Positions 51,702-59,943 of a stretch of DNA of 64,000 nt are shown one piece after another. Numbering within the stretch: the stretch's first letter is position 1; each line of letters opens with the position of its first letter. Both the position numbers and the translations under genes were made by a program. The DNA comes from Verrucomicrobiota bacterium. Its GTDB lineage: Bacteria; Verrucomicrobiota; Verrucomicrobiia; CAIQCK01. The notes beneath the pieces were generated by a model that was given only the letters and a program-made list of their open reading frames with translations, had not been told where the DNA came from and did no database searches. The stretch is from the NCBI GenBank assembly GCA_016222825.1, contig JACRQF010000019.1:1-64000 (forward strand), in the 5' to 3' direction.

Positions 51702-52124
51702 ATGAGCGCAGGAACTCAAACGCAGATGATGATGAATCCGAAGATGCAATTCGTGCTCTACTCGGCGTTTTCGATCTTGGGGGTGGCGATGATGCTGTTT
51801 GGGTTCCTGGAGTTGCAGACGGAGCATCTCCGCTCGTTGTTCTACCTCGGCATCGGCCTGGGGATGCAAGGCCAGCTTTTCTCCGTTCGCACGCAGTCAA
51901 ATACGGTCCGATGGATGGTCTTCGCCGTGTCGAGCTTCCTCGCCTTTGGTCTGGCGGGTCTGGCCGTCATGGACAACGTGTATGACACGAAGTTTGAGAA
52001 TCTGAAGATTGATGGGCAGCTTGCCCTTGTCTTCTACGCGGGGATCGTGATCGCATGCGTTTGGGAAATCGCCAAGGAGTATCGGGCGATGCGCAAGAAC
52101 CTGGGCGGGCCGCCGGACGGTTAG
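51702..52124 (+). CDS. Small membrane protein, hypothetical
   Basis: 140 aa with AAGGTAG just before ATG 51702 (MMM at residues 9-11 offers other starts). Four hydrophobic segments (FVLYSAFSILGVAMMLFGFL, WMVFAVSSFLAFGLAGLAVM, ALVFYAGIVIACVWEIA and a shorter one). Basic C-terminus. No family recognised. Confidence 0.75.
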   Translation: MSAGTQTQMMMNPKMQFVLYSAFSILGVAMMLFGFLELQTEHLRSLFYLGIGLGMQGQLFSVRTQSNTVRWMVFAVSSFLAFGLAGLAVMDNVYDTKFENLKIDGQLALVFYAGIVIACVWEIAKEYRAMRKNLGGPPDG

Positions 52125-52169
52125 ACCGCGGCGGGTGCGCGCTCTCAGCCGCAACCATGCAGGTGCGAG

Positions 52170-52386
52170 CAAGCCCGGAGGGCTTGGACATGAATAGCCG
52201 TGGGTGAAACCCACGGACAACCCAGCAAGACCGGTTGAACCCCGCGAGGGGTTCAATCGCAACGGTGGGACATGGATCAGTGACCAAGCGGCTGCTTGAA
52301 CCCCGTTGGGGTTCAGGCCGTGTTTCGTTCGAGCATTCCGTGGGTTTCACCCACGGCTACTCGTGTTTCAGCCCTTCGGGCTGAGG
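52170..52386. repeat. Composite inverted REP-like element
   Basis: A series of small palindromes: AAGCCCGGAGGGCTT, CCGTGGGTGAAACCCACGG, TTGAACCCCGCGAGGGGTTC, then, in inverted order on the right, GAACCCCGTTGGGGTTC, CCGTGGGTTTCACCCACGG and CAGCCCTTCGGGCTG. The left and right halves are inverted copies, so the whole forms a head-to-head pair. No gene inside. Confidence 0.75.
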
Positions 52387-52440
52387 TTGAACTGCATGGT
52401 TACGGCTCAGGACGCGACGGCTATGCAGGTTCTTTCGAGC

Positions 52441-52578
52441 TTAACGCGCCACCCACTGTGTCAGGGGCGTCGTCGTCATCGCCCGGACCATCAGGACCGC
52501 CAGAATGGCGATCAGGGACATCACCAGTGCAAACTGCGCCAGCGCCAGCCCCTGATTCGTAAATGGTTTCGTCATCAT
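52441..52578 (-). CDS. Small single-span protein with Flp/TadE-like N-terminus
   Basis: 45 aa: MMTKPFTNQG, then a hydrophobic span (LALAQFALVMSLIAILAVLM) and a tail ending TPLTQWVAR. GGAGA lies 8 bases before the first ATG. The NQG...QFALV pattern loosely resembles the start of Flp pilins or TadE-like pseudopilins (G-x5-E), but the Glu is replaced by Gln. Too short for standard calling. Function uncertain. Confidence 0.5.
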   Translation of the reverse strand: MMTKPFTNQGLALAQFALVMSLIAILAVLMVRAMTTTPLTQWVAR

Positions 52579-53049
52579 GATATTCGTCTCCGCCTTTCCG
52601 TCTCGGAAGCAGGTTGCGGATCCATGAGCCGCCAGCTCGCACTTGGATCCGCCACCTTTGCGATGAAATTCGTTCTACGGCTTCCGCATCGGGACCCATC
52701 TGCACACCGCCACGCCGCGCCGTCCGGCGCCGGGAGCCAACGCCCCTCCAGCGGTCCGGTGTGCCTGCTTCAAACTCATGCATCCAGATAGGGCAATCGT
52801 CGTGCCACGCAGTCCGGTGACGCAGCCAGTCCCGATGCCGGCGCGCAAACAGCCCGCGTTTCCCGATGGAAGAGCTTTGTTCCGCCGCCTGCGATCCATC
52901 TCATGCCAGCCGGGGCCGCTTGCAATCGCATCGTGCATTGCCATTGCAGATGCGTCGGGGACTTGGAGTTTCAGCAGCCCGCCCCATGAGAGAAGCTCTG
53001 CGGACGCGTGTTGAAATAGGGGCGGGGGCTTGCTACGTTGCCGCGCCTT
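52579..53049. other. Intergenic region upstream of the methionine synthase genes
   Basis: About 470 bases without a supportable gene. The frames present have no ribosome site and look like noise. I looked for a cobalamin riboswitch upstream of the B12-dependent methionine synthase; a clear B12 box (GCCACTG-type) is not visible. Confidence 0.35.
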
Positions 53050-54021
53050 ATGGAGAGTCGATATCTCGATACCGTCCACCGCCGCGTCGTCGTCTTTGAC
53101 GGCGCGATGGGCACGAACATCCAGTCGCGCCACCTGCGGAAGGAGGACTTCCTCGAAGGCCGCGAAGGCTGGAACGAGGGGCTGGTGCTGTCGCGGCCCG
53201 ACGTGATCTCGGAAATCCACGAGTCGTTCCTCGCCGCCGGCTGCGATGTGCTGGAGACGGACTCGTTCGGCGGCTCGCGCCTCAAGCTCGGCGAATACGG
53301 CCACGGCACGGCCGAGGACGTTTACAGGTTCAACTTCGCCGCCGCGCAGCTCGCGCGGAAGTGTGCGGACAAGTTCAGCACGGCGGAGCAGCCGCGCTTC
53401 GTCGCCGGCTCCGTCGGCCCCTCCGGCATGTTGCCGAGCACCGACGACCCGGATTTGGGCAAGATCACCTTCGACGAACTGGCCGCGCTCTACGCCGAGC
53501 AGGCGAAGCCGCTCATCGAAGGCGGTTGCGACCTGCTGCTCATCGAGACGTCGCAGGACATGCTCGAAGTGAAGACCGAGATTGCCGGCTTCCGCCAATG
53601 TTTCCGCGCGCTCGGCCGCAGCCTGCCGATCCAGGCGCAGGTGACGCTGGACGTGACGCAGCGGATGTTGCTCGGCACGGACATCGGCGCGGCGATGACC
53701 ACGCTGGAGGCGCTTCGCGTGGATGTTATCGGCCTGAACTGCTCCACCGGCCCGCGGGAGATGCGCGACTCGGTCCGGTTCCTCTGCGAGAACTCGCGCC
53801 TGCCGATCAGCATCATCCCCAACGCCGGCCTGCCGGAAAACCGCGACGGCCACGCCGTCTATCCTGAAACGCCCGCCGACTTCGCCCGGCATCTGCGCGA
53901 GTTCGTGGAGGAATTCGGCGTGAACATCGTCGGCGGCTGCTGCGGCACCACGCCCGACCACATGAAGGCCGTCATCGAAACACTCCGCGGCGTCACGCCG
54001 AAGAAACGCGTCTTAAACTGA
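53050..54021 (+). CDS. Homocysteine S-methyltransferase module of a split methionine synthase
   Basis: 323 aa, equivalent to the N-terminal domain of MetH. It starts the barrel with VVFDGAMGTNIQ, has the DVLETDSFGGS region, and the zinc-binding cysteines in GLNCSTGP and VGGCCGTTPDHM. It would carry homocysteine and receive methyl from B12 on the partner. The partner domains follow 33 bases downstream as a separate gene. Together (323 + 887) they equal a full MetH. The stop codon lies in a heptamer repeat. Confidence 0.93.
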   Translation: MESRYLDTVHRRVVVFDGAMGTNIQSRHLRKEDFLEGREGWNEGLVLSRPDVISEIHESFLAAGCDVLETDSFGGSRLKLGEYGHGTAEDVYRFNFAAAQLARKCADKFSTAEQPRFVAGSVGPSGMLPSTDDPDLGKITFDELAALYAEQAKPLIEGGCDLLLIETSQDMLEVKTEIAGFRQCFRALGRSLPIQAQVTLDVTQRMLLGTDIGAAMTTLEALRVDVIGLNCSTGPREMRDSVRFLCENSRLPISIIPNAGLPENRDGHAVYPETPADFARHLREFVEEFGVNIVGGCCGTTPDHMKAVIETLRGVTPKKRVLN

Positions 54022-54052
54022 CCTCTGGCTTCTGACCTCTGACCTCTGATTC
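54018..54052. repeat. Heptanucleotide repeat in the metH junction
   Basis: CTGACCT CTGGCTT CTGACCT CTGACCT CTGATTC spans the stop codon of the first gene and ends 2 bases before the next ATG. Confidence 0.7.
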
Positions 54053-54054
54053 CC

Positions 54055-56718
54055 ATGCCCCCTTTCACCCCCTACGTCTCCAGCGCGATGAAGCGCGTGG
54101 CGCTGTTGCAAAACCCGCCGCCGACGCTCATCGGCGAGCGCGTCAACGCGCAAGGCTCGCGCAAGATCAAGCAGCTCCTGCTGGCCGACGATTACGCCGG
54201 CATCGTCCAGGTCGCGCGCCAGCAGGTCGAGAGCGGCGCGCACCTGCTGGACGTTTGCGTGGCCGTCACCGAGCGCAGCGACGAAGCCGACCAGATGCGC
54301 ATCCTCGTCAAGAAGCTCGCCCAGAGCATCGAAGCGCCGCTGATGATTGACAGCACCGACCCGAAGGTGTTCGAGACGGCGCTGAAGGTGTATCCCGGCC
54401 GCGCCGTGCTCAACTCCATCAACATGGAAAACGGCTTGGAGCGCATCGAAGCCGTCTGCCCCATCGCCGAGGAACACGGCACGGCGCTCATCGCGCTCAC
54501 CATCTCGAAGGAAGACGGCGGCATGGCGAAGACCGCCGACTTGAAGTTCCACATCGCCGAGAAGATGGCCGGCATCGTCACCAAACGCTGGCGGCTGGAG
54601 CCGCACGACCTGATCTTCGACGCGCTGACGTTCACGCTGGCCACCGGCGACGCCGAGTTCAGGAACTCCGCCGCCGAAACCATCGAGGGCATCCGCCGCA
54701 TCAAGGCCGGCATTCCCGGCGCGCTGACCTGCCTCGGCGTCTCCAACGTCAGCTTCGGCCTCGGCAAGCCCGCCCGCGCCGTCCTCAACTCCGTCTTCCT
54801 CCACCATTGCGTGCAGGCCGGCCTCGACACCGCCATCGTCAATCCCGCCGAGATCAAACCTTACGCCGAGATTTCCGGCGAGGAACGCGCGCTCGCCGAC
54901 GACATGGTCTTCAACCGCCGCGACGACGCCTTGACGCGGTTCATCGCCCACTTCGAGCAGCAGAAGACCGTCGTCGGAGGCGGCCCGTCGAAGGAGGACG
55001 AGGAACTCGCGAAGCTGGACGCCGCCGGCAAAATCCACTGGAAGATCGTCCACCGCAAACCCGACGGCGCCGAGGCGCTCATCAATGAGGTGCTGTTCGG
55101 CGGCGCGGACGCAGAGAAGACCGCCACGGATTTCCTCGCGCAAAAGCACGCCGACGTTCATGCGGCGTTCGCGGCGGTGAAGCCGCGTTTCGTCCGCCAG
55201 CCGGTGGATGTGCTGAACAACGTGCTGCTGCCGGCCATGAAGGAGGTCGGCGACAAGTTCGGCGCGGGCGAACTGATCCTGCCGTTCGTGCTCCAGTCGG
55301 CCGAGGCGATGAAGCGTTGCGTCGCGCACCTGGAGCAGTTCCTTGAGAAGCAGGAAGGCTCCACCAAGGGCAAGGTCGTGCTCGCCACCGTCTTCGGCGA
55401 CGTGCATGACATCGGCAAGAACCTCGTCAAGACGATCCTCAGCAACAACGGTTACACCGTCTTCGATCTCGGCAAGCAGGTGCCGGTTTCGGCGATCATC
55501 AACAAAGCCATCGAGGTGAACGCCGACGCCATCGGCCTCTCGGCGCTGCTCGTCTCCACGTCGAAGCAGATGCCGATCTGTGTGCAGGAGCTTCAGAAGC
55601 AGGGCCTGCAGATTCCCGTGCTCATCGGCGGCGCGGCCATCAACCGCAACTTCGGTTACAAGGCCGGCTTCGTGGACGAGGCGCGCACGCAGCTTTATTC
55701 CGGCGGCGTTTTCTTCTCCAAGGACGCCTTCGAGGGCCTCAACTGGTGCGACAAGCTTGTCAACCCCGCCACGCGCGCCGGCACCATCGCCGCGCAGCAT
55801 CAGGCCGCGCGCGAATCGCTCGACATGATCCAGCGCCTCGAACAACAACGCGCCGCGACCGCCGCCGGCCCGCGCGTGCTCCGCAGCGGCGTGAAAGCCG
55901 GCATTGAGCCGCCCGCGCCGCCGTTCTGGGGCTGGCGCGTGGTGCCCTACGTCAACCCGCGCGAGATCTTCCCGCTCGTGGACAAGAAGACGCTCTTCCT
56001 GCTCCAGTGGGGCGGGTCGAAGGAGAAGGACAAGGAGCGGCTCATCAAGGAGAAGTTCGAACCGCTGCTGCATCAACTCGAAGACGAATTCGTCGCCGGA
56101 AACTACCTGACGCCGAAAGCCATCTACGGCTACTTCCCCTGCGCCAGCGAAGGCGACGCGCTCATCGTCTACAATCCTCAGGAGGCCACCGACGGCGTGC
56201 CGCTGGCCGACCTCACTGAGGTGGCGCGCTTCAACTTCCCGCGCCAGCAACCCGGCACCGCGCACAGCAAGAATCTCTGCCTCGCCGACTACTTTGCGCC
56301 GACGCCGGCGTTCGCGCGGCAGCTCGGCGTCAAGAGCGACCGCTGCGACGTGCTGCCGATGCAGCTTGCCACGGTTGGGGCGCGCGGCGCGGAGATTTGC
56401 GACGCGCTGAACGCGAAGAACGACTACACGCACAGCTATTTCGTCCACGGCCTCTACGTCGAGACCGCCGATGCGGTCGCCGCATGGATGAACGACCGGG
56501 TCAAGCGCGAACTACGGCTGGAGCCGCCGCGCGGCCTGCGCTACAGCTTCGGCTACCCCGCCCTGCCCGACCTCGCCGAACAGGAGAAGATGTTCCGGCT
56601 CATGCCGATCAAGGAAGAGCTTGGCGTCAGCCTGACTTCCGGTTACCTGCTCGACCCCGAGGCCAGCACCGCCGCCATCATCGTCCACCATCCCGAAGCA
56701 GCCTACTTCGTCATCTGA
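54055..56718 (+). CDS. metH: Methionine synthase, folate-, cobalamin- and AdoMet-binding part
   Basis: 887 aa. Domains in order: pterin-binding (PPPTLIGERVNAQGSRK, about 15-280), B12 cap (about 330-430), B12-binding with the His loop VFGDVHDIGKNLVKTIL (about 440-580), and AdoMet-binding reactivation domain at the end (about 610-887; LRYSFGYPALPDLAEQ). Catalyses methyl transfer from methyltetrahydrofolate to homocysteine using the partner gene 53050. Lacks only the homocysteine domain. No Shine-Dalgarno is evident, because the heptamer repeat fills the gap. Confidence 0.95.
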   Translation: MPPFTPYVSSAMKRVALLQNPPPTLIGERVNAQGSRKIKQLLLADDYAGIVQVARQQVESGAHLLDVCVAVTERSDEADQMRILVKKLAQSIEAPLMIDSTDPKVFETALKVYPGRAVLNSINMENGLERIEAVCPIAEEHGTALIALTISKEDGGMAKTADLKFHIAEKMAGIVTKRWRLEPHDLIFDALTFTLATGDAEFRNSAAETIEGIRRIKAGIPGALTCLGVSNVSFGLGKPARAVLNSVFLHHCVQAGLDTAIVNPAEIKPYAEISGEERALADDMVFNRRDDALTRFIAHFEQQKTVVGGGPSKEDEELAKLDAAGKIHWKIVHRKPDGAEALINEVLFGGADAEKTATDFLAQKHADVHAAFAAVKPRFVRQPVDVLNNVLLPAMKEVGDKFGAGELILPFVLQSAEAMKRCVAHLEQFLEKQEGSTKGKVVLATVFGDVHDIGKNLVKTILSNNGYTVFDLGKQVPVSAIINKAIEVNADAIGLSALLVSTSKQMPICVQELQKQGLQIPVLIGGAAINRNFGYKAGFVDEARTQLYSGGVFFSKDAFEGLNWCDKLVNPATRAGTIAAQHQAARESLDMIQRLEQQRAATAAGPRVLRSGVKAGIEPPAPPFWGWRVVPYVNPREIFPLVDKKTLFLLQWGGSKEKDKERLIKEKFEPLLHQLEDEFVAGNYLTPKAIYGYFPCASEGDALIVYNPQEATDGVPLADLTEVARFNFPRQQPGTAHSKNLCLADYFAPTPAFARQLGVKSDRCDVLPMQLATVGARGAEICDALNAKNDYTHSYFVHGLYVETADAVAAWMNDRVKRELRLEPPRGLRYSFGYPALPDLAEQEKMFRLMPIKEELGVSLTSGYLLDPEASTAAIIVHHPEAAYFVI

Positions 56719-56745
56719 TCGGCCGCGCGGCTCGACCGCCAGCGA

Positions 56746-57540
56746 TCACGGCTTCGCTGGCACCTGCCAGACGCGGACCCAGTCCACTTCCATCTTCGTC
56801 TTGCTGTTCGCCAACGAGCCGTAGCCTTCAGCGGGGCAGTTGCCAGCCCAACCCTTGTCCTGAATCTCGCAGGTGAGCAGGAGATACTCGCAGCGGTGGG
56901 AAACGGCGTTGGTCGTGGTCCACTTTTCCACGCCGTCGTAGTAGAAGGTGTATCGCTTCGGCGTCCAATGCAGCGCGTAGGAGTGCCATTCGCCCGGCAA
57001 CGGCATCGCGCTGAACGGCGGCGTGATCTTCGTGCCTTCGGTCTTGTGGCTTTTGCCGTAGCCGTCCCAGTGGAGATTGATGACATAGCTGCCGCTGATG
57101 TCTTTGCCTTTGTCGTCGCAGGCGCGGTGCTCGACGATGTCAATCTCCGTCCCGGCCCTCGCGGGATCGCCGAGAGGTTTGCCGATGGTGTGTGGCATCA
57201 TCCAGAACGCGCCCCACTGACCGGGCGTGGTGCGAAAACGAATGGCCGCTTCGATGTAGCCGTAGGTCGTCTCGAACTTGTCTTTCGTCGTCAGGAAGCC
57301 GGTGCAATGCTTGCCGTCCTTGGTGTAGGTGGTGATGGTCAACACGCCGTTTTTCACCCGCACGGCGTCGGCAACGGATTGCCCGCCCTTGCGCGGCTCG
57401 ACCACCGCCGTCCATTTGGAGTCATCAATCTTGTCGCCGTCGAAGTTCTCCTGCCACAGCAGCTTGTAGCCCGCCGGCGCTTCGGCGCGCGCCGTGAGAG
57501 CCGCGCAGAAGACACCGAACGCCATCAACAGTCGTTTCAT
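56746..57540 (-). CDS. Secreted glycoside hydrolase family 16 protein
   Basis: 264 aa with AAGGAG ribosome site. Signal peptide (MKRLLMAFGVFCAALTARA-EAP). GH16 fold: YKLLWQENFDGDKIDDSKW at the start, GYIEAAIRFRTTPGQWGAFW, the catalytic EIDIVEH (E-x-D-x-x-E, nucleophile and acid/base), and WHSYALHWTPKRYTFYYDG. GH16 members cleave beta-glucans, agar, carrageenan or porphyran; the substrate cannot be told here. Convergent with metH. Confidence 0.92.
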   Translation of the reverse strand: MKRLLMAFGVFCAALTARAEAPAGYKLLWQENFDGDKIDDSKWTAVVEPRKGGQSVADAVRVKNGVLTITTYTKDGKHCTGFLTTKDKFETTYGYIEAAIRFRTTPGQWGAFWMMPHTIGKPLGDPARAGTEIDIVEHRACDDKGKDISGSYVINLHWDGYGKSHKTEGTKITPPFSAMPLPGEWHSYALHWTPKRYTFYYDGVEKWTTTNAVSHRCEYLLLTCEIQDKGWAGNCPAEGYGSLANSKTKMEVDWVRVWQVPAKP

Positions 57541-57569
57541 GATTAACTCCTTGGCTTGAAACCACCCGC

Positions 57570-59120
57570 TCAACCTGCCGCATACGCCGCGTCGCACACC
57601 GTCTTCCCGGCCTGCCGCTGCACGCCGCGTTCGTTGGCAGCAAGATGCTCGCAAATCCTGAAGACGGTTTCAACCTCATCGGTGCTGCCGATGGCCTTGG
57701 CGATGGCAGCGGCGGTGAGAGCTTTCCCGCGGTTGGCGCGGAGATGCTTGAGAATCTGCCGCTGGATGCCGAGCACGACGTCGGCGGCTTTCTTGCCGGC
57801 CTGGACACCGGGCTGGTGATAAGCGTTGATACCCACGAGCGCGGCGTAGAAACCGACGGCGCGTTCGTAGAGGGCGATGAGCTTGCCGACGGAGCCGGGG
57901 CAGACGTGGCGGATGGTGATGGTAATGCTCTCGCGGCCGTTCTCGTAGAGCGCGCGGCGCGTGCCTTGGAAGAAGCCGCTGAGATAATCGCCGCTGGTGG
58001 CGTCCGGCTCGACTTCGAGCGGGTTGCCGCCGTCCTTGAGCACCTCGATGAACGTGGCGAAGAAGTTGTTCACGCCATCGCGGAGCTGCTGGATGTAAGC
58101 GTGCTGGTCGGTGGAACCTTTGTTGCCATAGACCGCGATGCCCTGGTTGACCTTGCGGCCCTTGAGGTCGAGCTCCTTGCCGATGGACTCCATGATGAGT
58201 TGCTGGAGATAACGGCTGAAGAGTTCGAGACGGTCCTTGTAGGGCAGGATGACCATGTCCTTCTTGCCCTTGCCGCCGCCGGCCCAGAACCACATCAACG
58301 CGAGCAACATCGCCGGGTTCTTGCGGTAGTCCTTCACGCGCGTCGCTTCGTCCATCAGGCGCGCGCCCTTGAGCAGGCCGTCAATGTCGAAGCCTTGCAA
58401 CGCGGCGGGCAGAAGGCCAACGGCGCTGGTCTCGCTGGTGCGACCGCCGACCCAGTCCCACATCGGGAACTGCTTGAGCCACGACTGCGATTGCTTGTCG
58501 AGGCTGCTGCCGGTCATCGTGATGGCGACGGCGTGCTTGGCGAAGTCCAGCCCGGCGCGCTTGTAAGCGTCGGCGGCCACGAGCATGCCGTTGCGCGTCT
58601 CCGGCGTGCCGCCGCTCTTGGAGATGACGATGGCGAGCGTCTTCGACAGATCAAGCTGCGCCAGCGTGCGCTCCATGCCGTCGGGGTCGGTGTTGTCGAA
58701 GAAGAACGACCGCAGCTTGTCGGCGGGCGTGGTGAGGGCGTTGGCAACGAACTGCGGGCCGAGCGCGCTGCCGCCGATGCCGATAACGAGCAGGTTCTTG
58801 AACTGTCCCGCCGCGTGGATGTCCGCGGCAAACTTCTTCATGCTCGCGAGCGTCTCTTCGATCTCCTTGCGCAGTTCCGGCTTCGGCGCGAGCTGCGGCG
58901 TGCGGAGCCAGTAATGGCCGACCATGCGGTTCTCGTCAGGGTTGGCGATGGCGCCGGCCTCGAGCGCGTCCATGGCCTCGAAGGCTTTCTTCACGCGCGG
59001 CTGCATCTGCTTCAGGAACGCCTCGGTGAAGTTCATGCGGCTGATGTCGAACCGCAGCCCGAGCGCGTCGTTGTCGTAGAGATATTTTTGGTAACGTTTC
59101 CAGAGTGCGAGGGAGTTCAT
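57570..59120 (-). CDS. pgi: Glucose-6-phosphate isomerase
   Basis: 516 aa from ATG 59120 (ATG 59147 would add nine residues; neither has a clear ribosome site). Sugar-phosphate-binding motifs: VIGIGGSALGPQFV, VISKSGGTPETRN, GGRTSETSAVG and the His-containing GSTDQHAYIQQLRDG. Interconverts glucose-6-P and fructose-6-P. The C-terminus after about residue 455 (ILKHLRANRGKALTAAAIAK, IGSTDEVETVFRICEHLAAN) looks like a winged-helix-like extension, as in some bacterial PGIs. Confidence 0.93.
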   Translation of the reverse strand: MNSLALWKRYQKYLYDNDALGLRFDISRMNFTEAFLKQMQPRVKKAFEAMDALEAGAIANPDENRMVGHYWLRTPQLAPKPELRKEIEETLASMKKFAADIHAAGQFKNLLVIGIGGSALGPQFVANALTTPADKLRSFFFDNTDPDGMERTLAQLDLSKTLAIVISKSGGTPETRNGMLVAADAYKRAGLDFAKHAVAITMTGSSLDKQSQSWLKQFPMWDWVGGRTSETSAVGLLPAALQGFDIDGLLKGARLMDEATRVKDYRKNPAMLLALMWFWAGGGKGKKDMVILPYKDRLELFSRYLQQLIMESIGKELDLKGRKVNQGIAVYGNKGSTDQHAYIQQLRDGVNNFFATFIEVLKDGGNPLEVEPDATSGDYLSGFFQGTRRALYENGRESITITIRHVCPGSVGKLIALYERAVGFYAALVGINAYHQPGVQAGKKAADVVLGIQRQILKHLRANRGKALTAAAIAKAIGSTDEVETVFRICEHLAANERGVQRQAGKTVCDAAYAAG

Positions 59121-59161
59121 AGTTGTGTGAAAAAGTTGTTCCGCCATTGCCGCGACGGATG

Positions 59162-59235
59162 AAACGCAGAGACGCAGAGAAAGCCGAAGTTCGCAGAGGC
59201 TCTGCGGCTCTCTGCGTCCTCTGCGCTTCCGCGTT
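59162..59235. repeat. CGCAGAG-type imperfect inverted repeat
   Basis: GAAACGCAGAGACGCAGAGA on the left and CTCTGCGTCCTCTGCGCTTC on the right, with GCAGAGGCTCTGC in the centre, form nested hairpins between pgi and pyrE (divergent). Probably a dispersed repeat. Confidence 0.5.
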
Positions 59236-59325
59236 CAGTCAGCGTTTCGCTTGGCTTGGAAAGGCTCATTTGCTCGTGGTCCTCTGTTGACCAATGGCGC
59301 GCTATAAGATACGAAACTCCGCATC

Positions 59326-59895
59326 ATGACAAACCAAGAATTGTTGCAGGCGTTCCGGGAGACGGGCGCGTTGCTTGAAGGACACTTCCTGCTCCGCAGC
59401 GGGCTGCACAGCGGGCAGTATTTCCAGTGCGCACTGCTGCTCCAGCAGATGCCGCTGGTGGAGCGGCTCGGCGCGGCGCTGGCGGGGAAATTCGACGCCG
59501 GCTCGATTGACACGGTGATCGCACCGGCGATGGGCGGGCTGGTGATCGGCCAGGAGGTGGCGCGGCAGCTACGGAAACGGTTCATCTTCGTCGAGAAGGA
59601 CGACCACGGGAAGCTGACGCTCCGGCGCGGTTTCAAGATCGCCCAGGGCGAGCGCATCCTCGTGGTGGAGGACGTGATCACCAAGGGCGGCCGTGTGCAA
59701 GAGACGCTCGACATCGTTCGGGCCAACGGCGGGCAGGTCGCGGGCATCGCCGTGGTCGTGGACCGCAGCGGCGGGGCGGTGAGTTTTGGCGTGCCGACGC
59801 AGTCGCTCGGCCAGCTTCAGGTGGAAACGCTCGATCCCACCAACTGCCCGCTCTGTAAACGGGGCTTGCTGCTGGTCAAGCCGGGGAGTAAGTAA
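59326..59895 (+). CDS. pyrE: Orotate phosphoribosyltransferase
   Basis: 189 aa. PRPP-binding loop RILVVEDVITKGGRVQETL, flexible loop region FVEKDDHGKLTLRRGF and N-terminal HFLLRSGLHSGQYFQ are typical. Converts orotate and PRPP to OMP in UMP synthesis. A Cys pair near the C-terminus (CPLCKRG) is often seen in this subgroup. Likely first gene of a group with secA. Confidence 0.95.
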   Translation: MTNQELLQAFRETGALLEGHFLLRSGLHSGQYFQCALLLQQMPLVERLGAALAGKFDAGSIDTVIAPAMGGLVIGQEVARQLRKRFIFVEKDDHGKLTLRRGFKIAQGERILVVEDVITKGGRVQETLDIVRANGGQVAGIAVVVDRSGGAVSFGVPTQSLGQLQVETLDPTNCPLCKRGLLLVKPGSK

Positions 59896-59943
59896 GACGG
59901 TTCCGCCGCGCCCACAACGGGCATGGCATGACGCCAGGGAACT

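Noticed and set aside
52579..53049. Cobalamin riboswitch upstream of the methionine synthase genes
   Set aside because: No recognisable B12 box or the expected stem order could be found by eye.
52675..53961. 428-residue minus-strand frame overlapping the homocysteine methyltransferase
   Set aside because: Antisense shadow of a gene with intact zinc-site cysteines.
54013..56448. 811-residue open frame on the minus strand antisense to metH
   Set aside because: It is the mirror of a clear metH gene in GC-rich DNA, has low-complexity Arg/Ala/Val composition and no family motifs.
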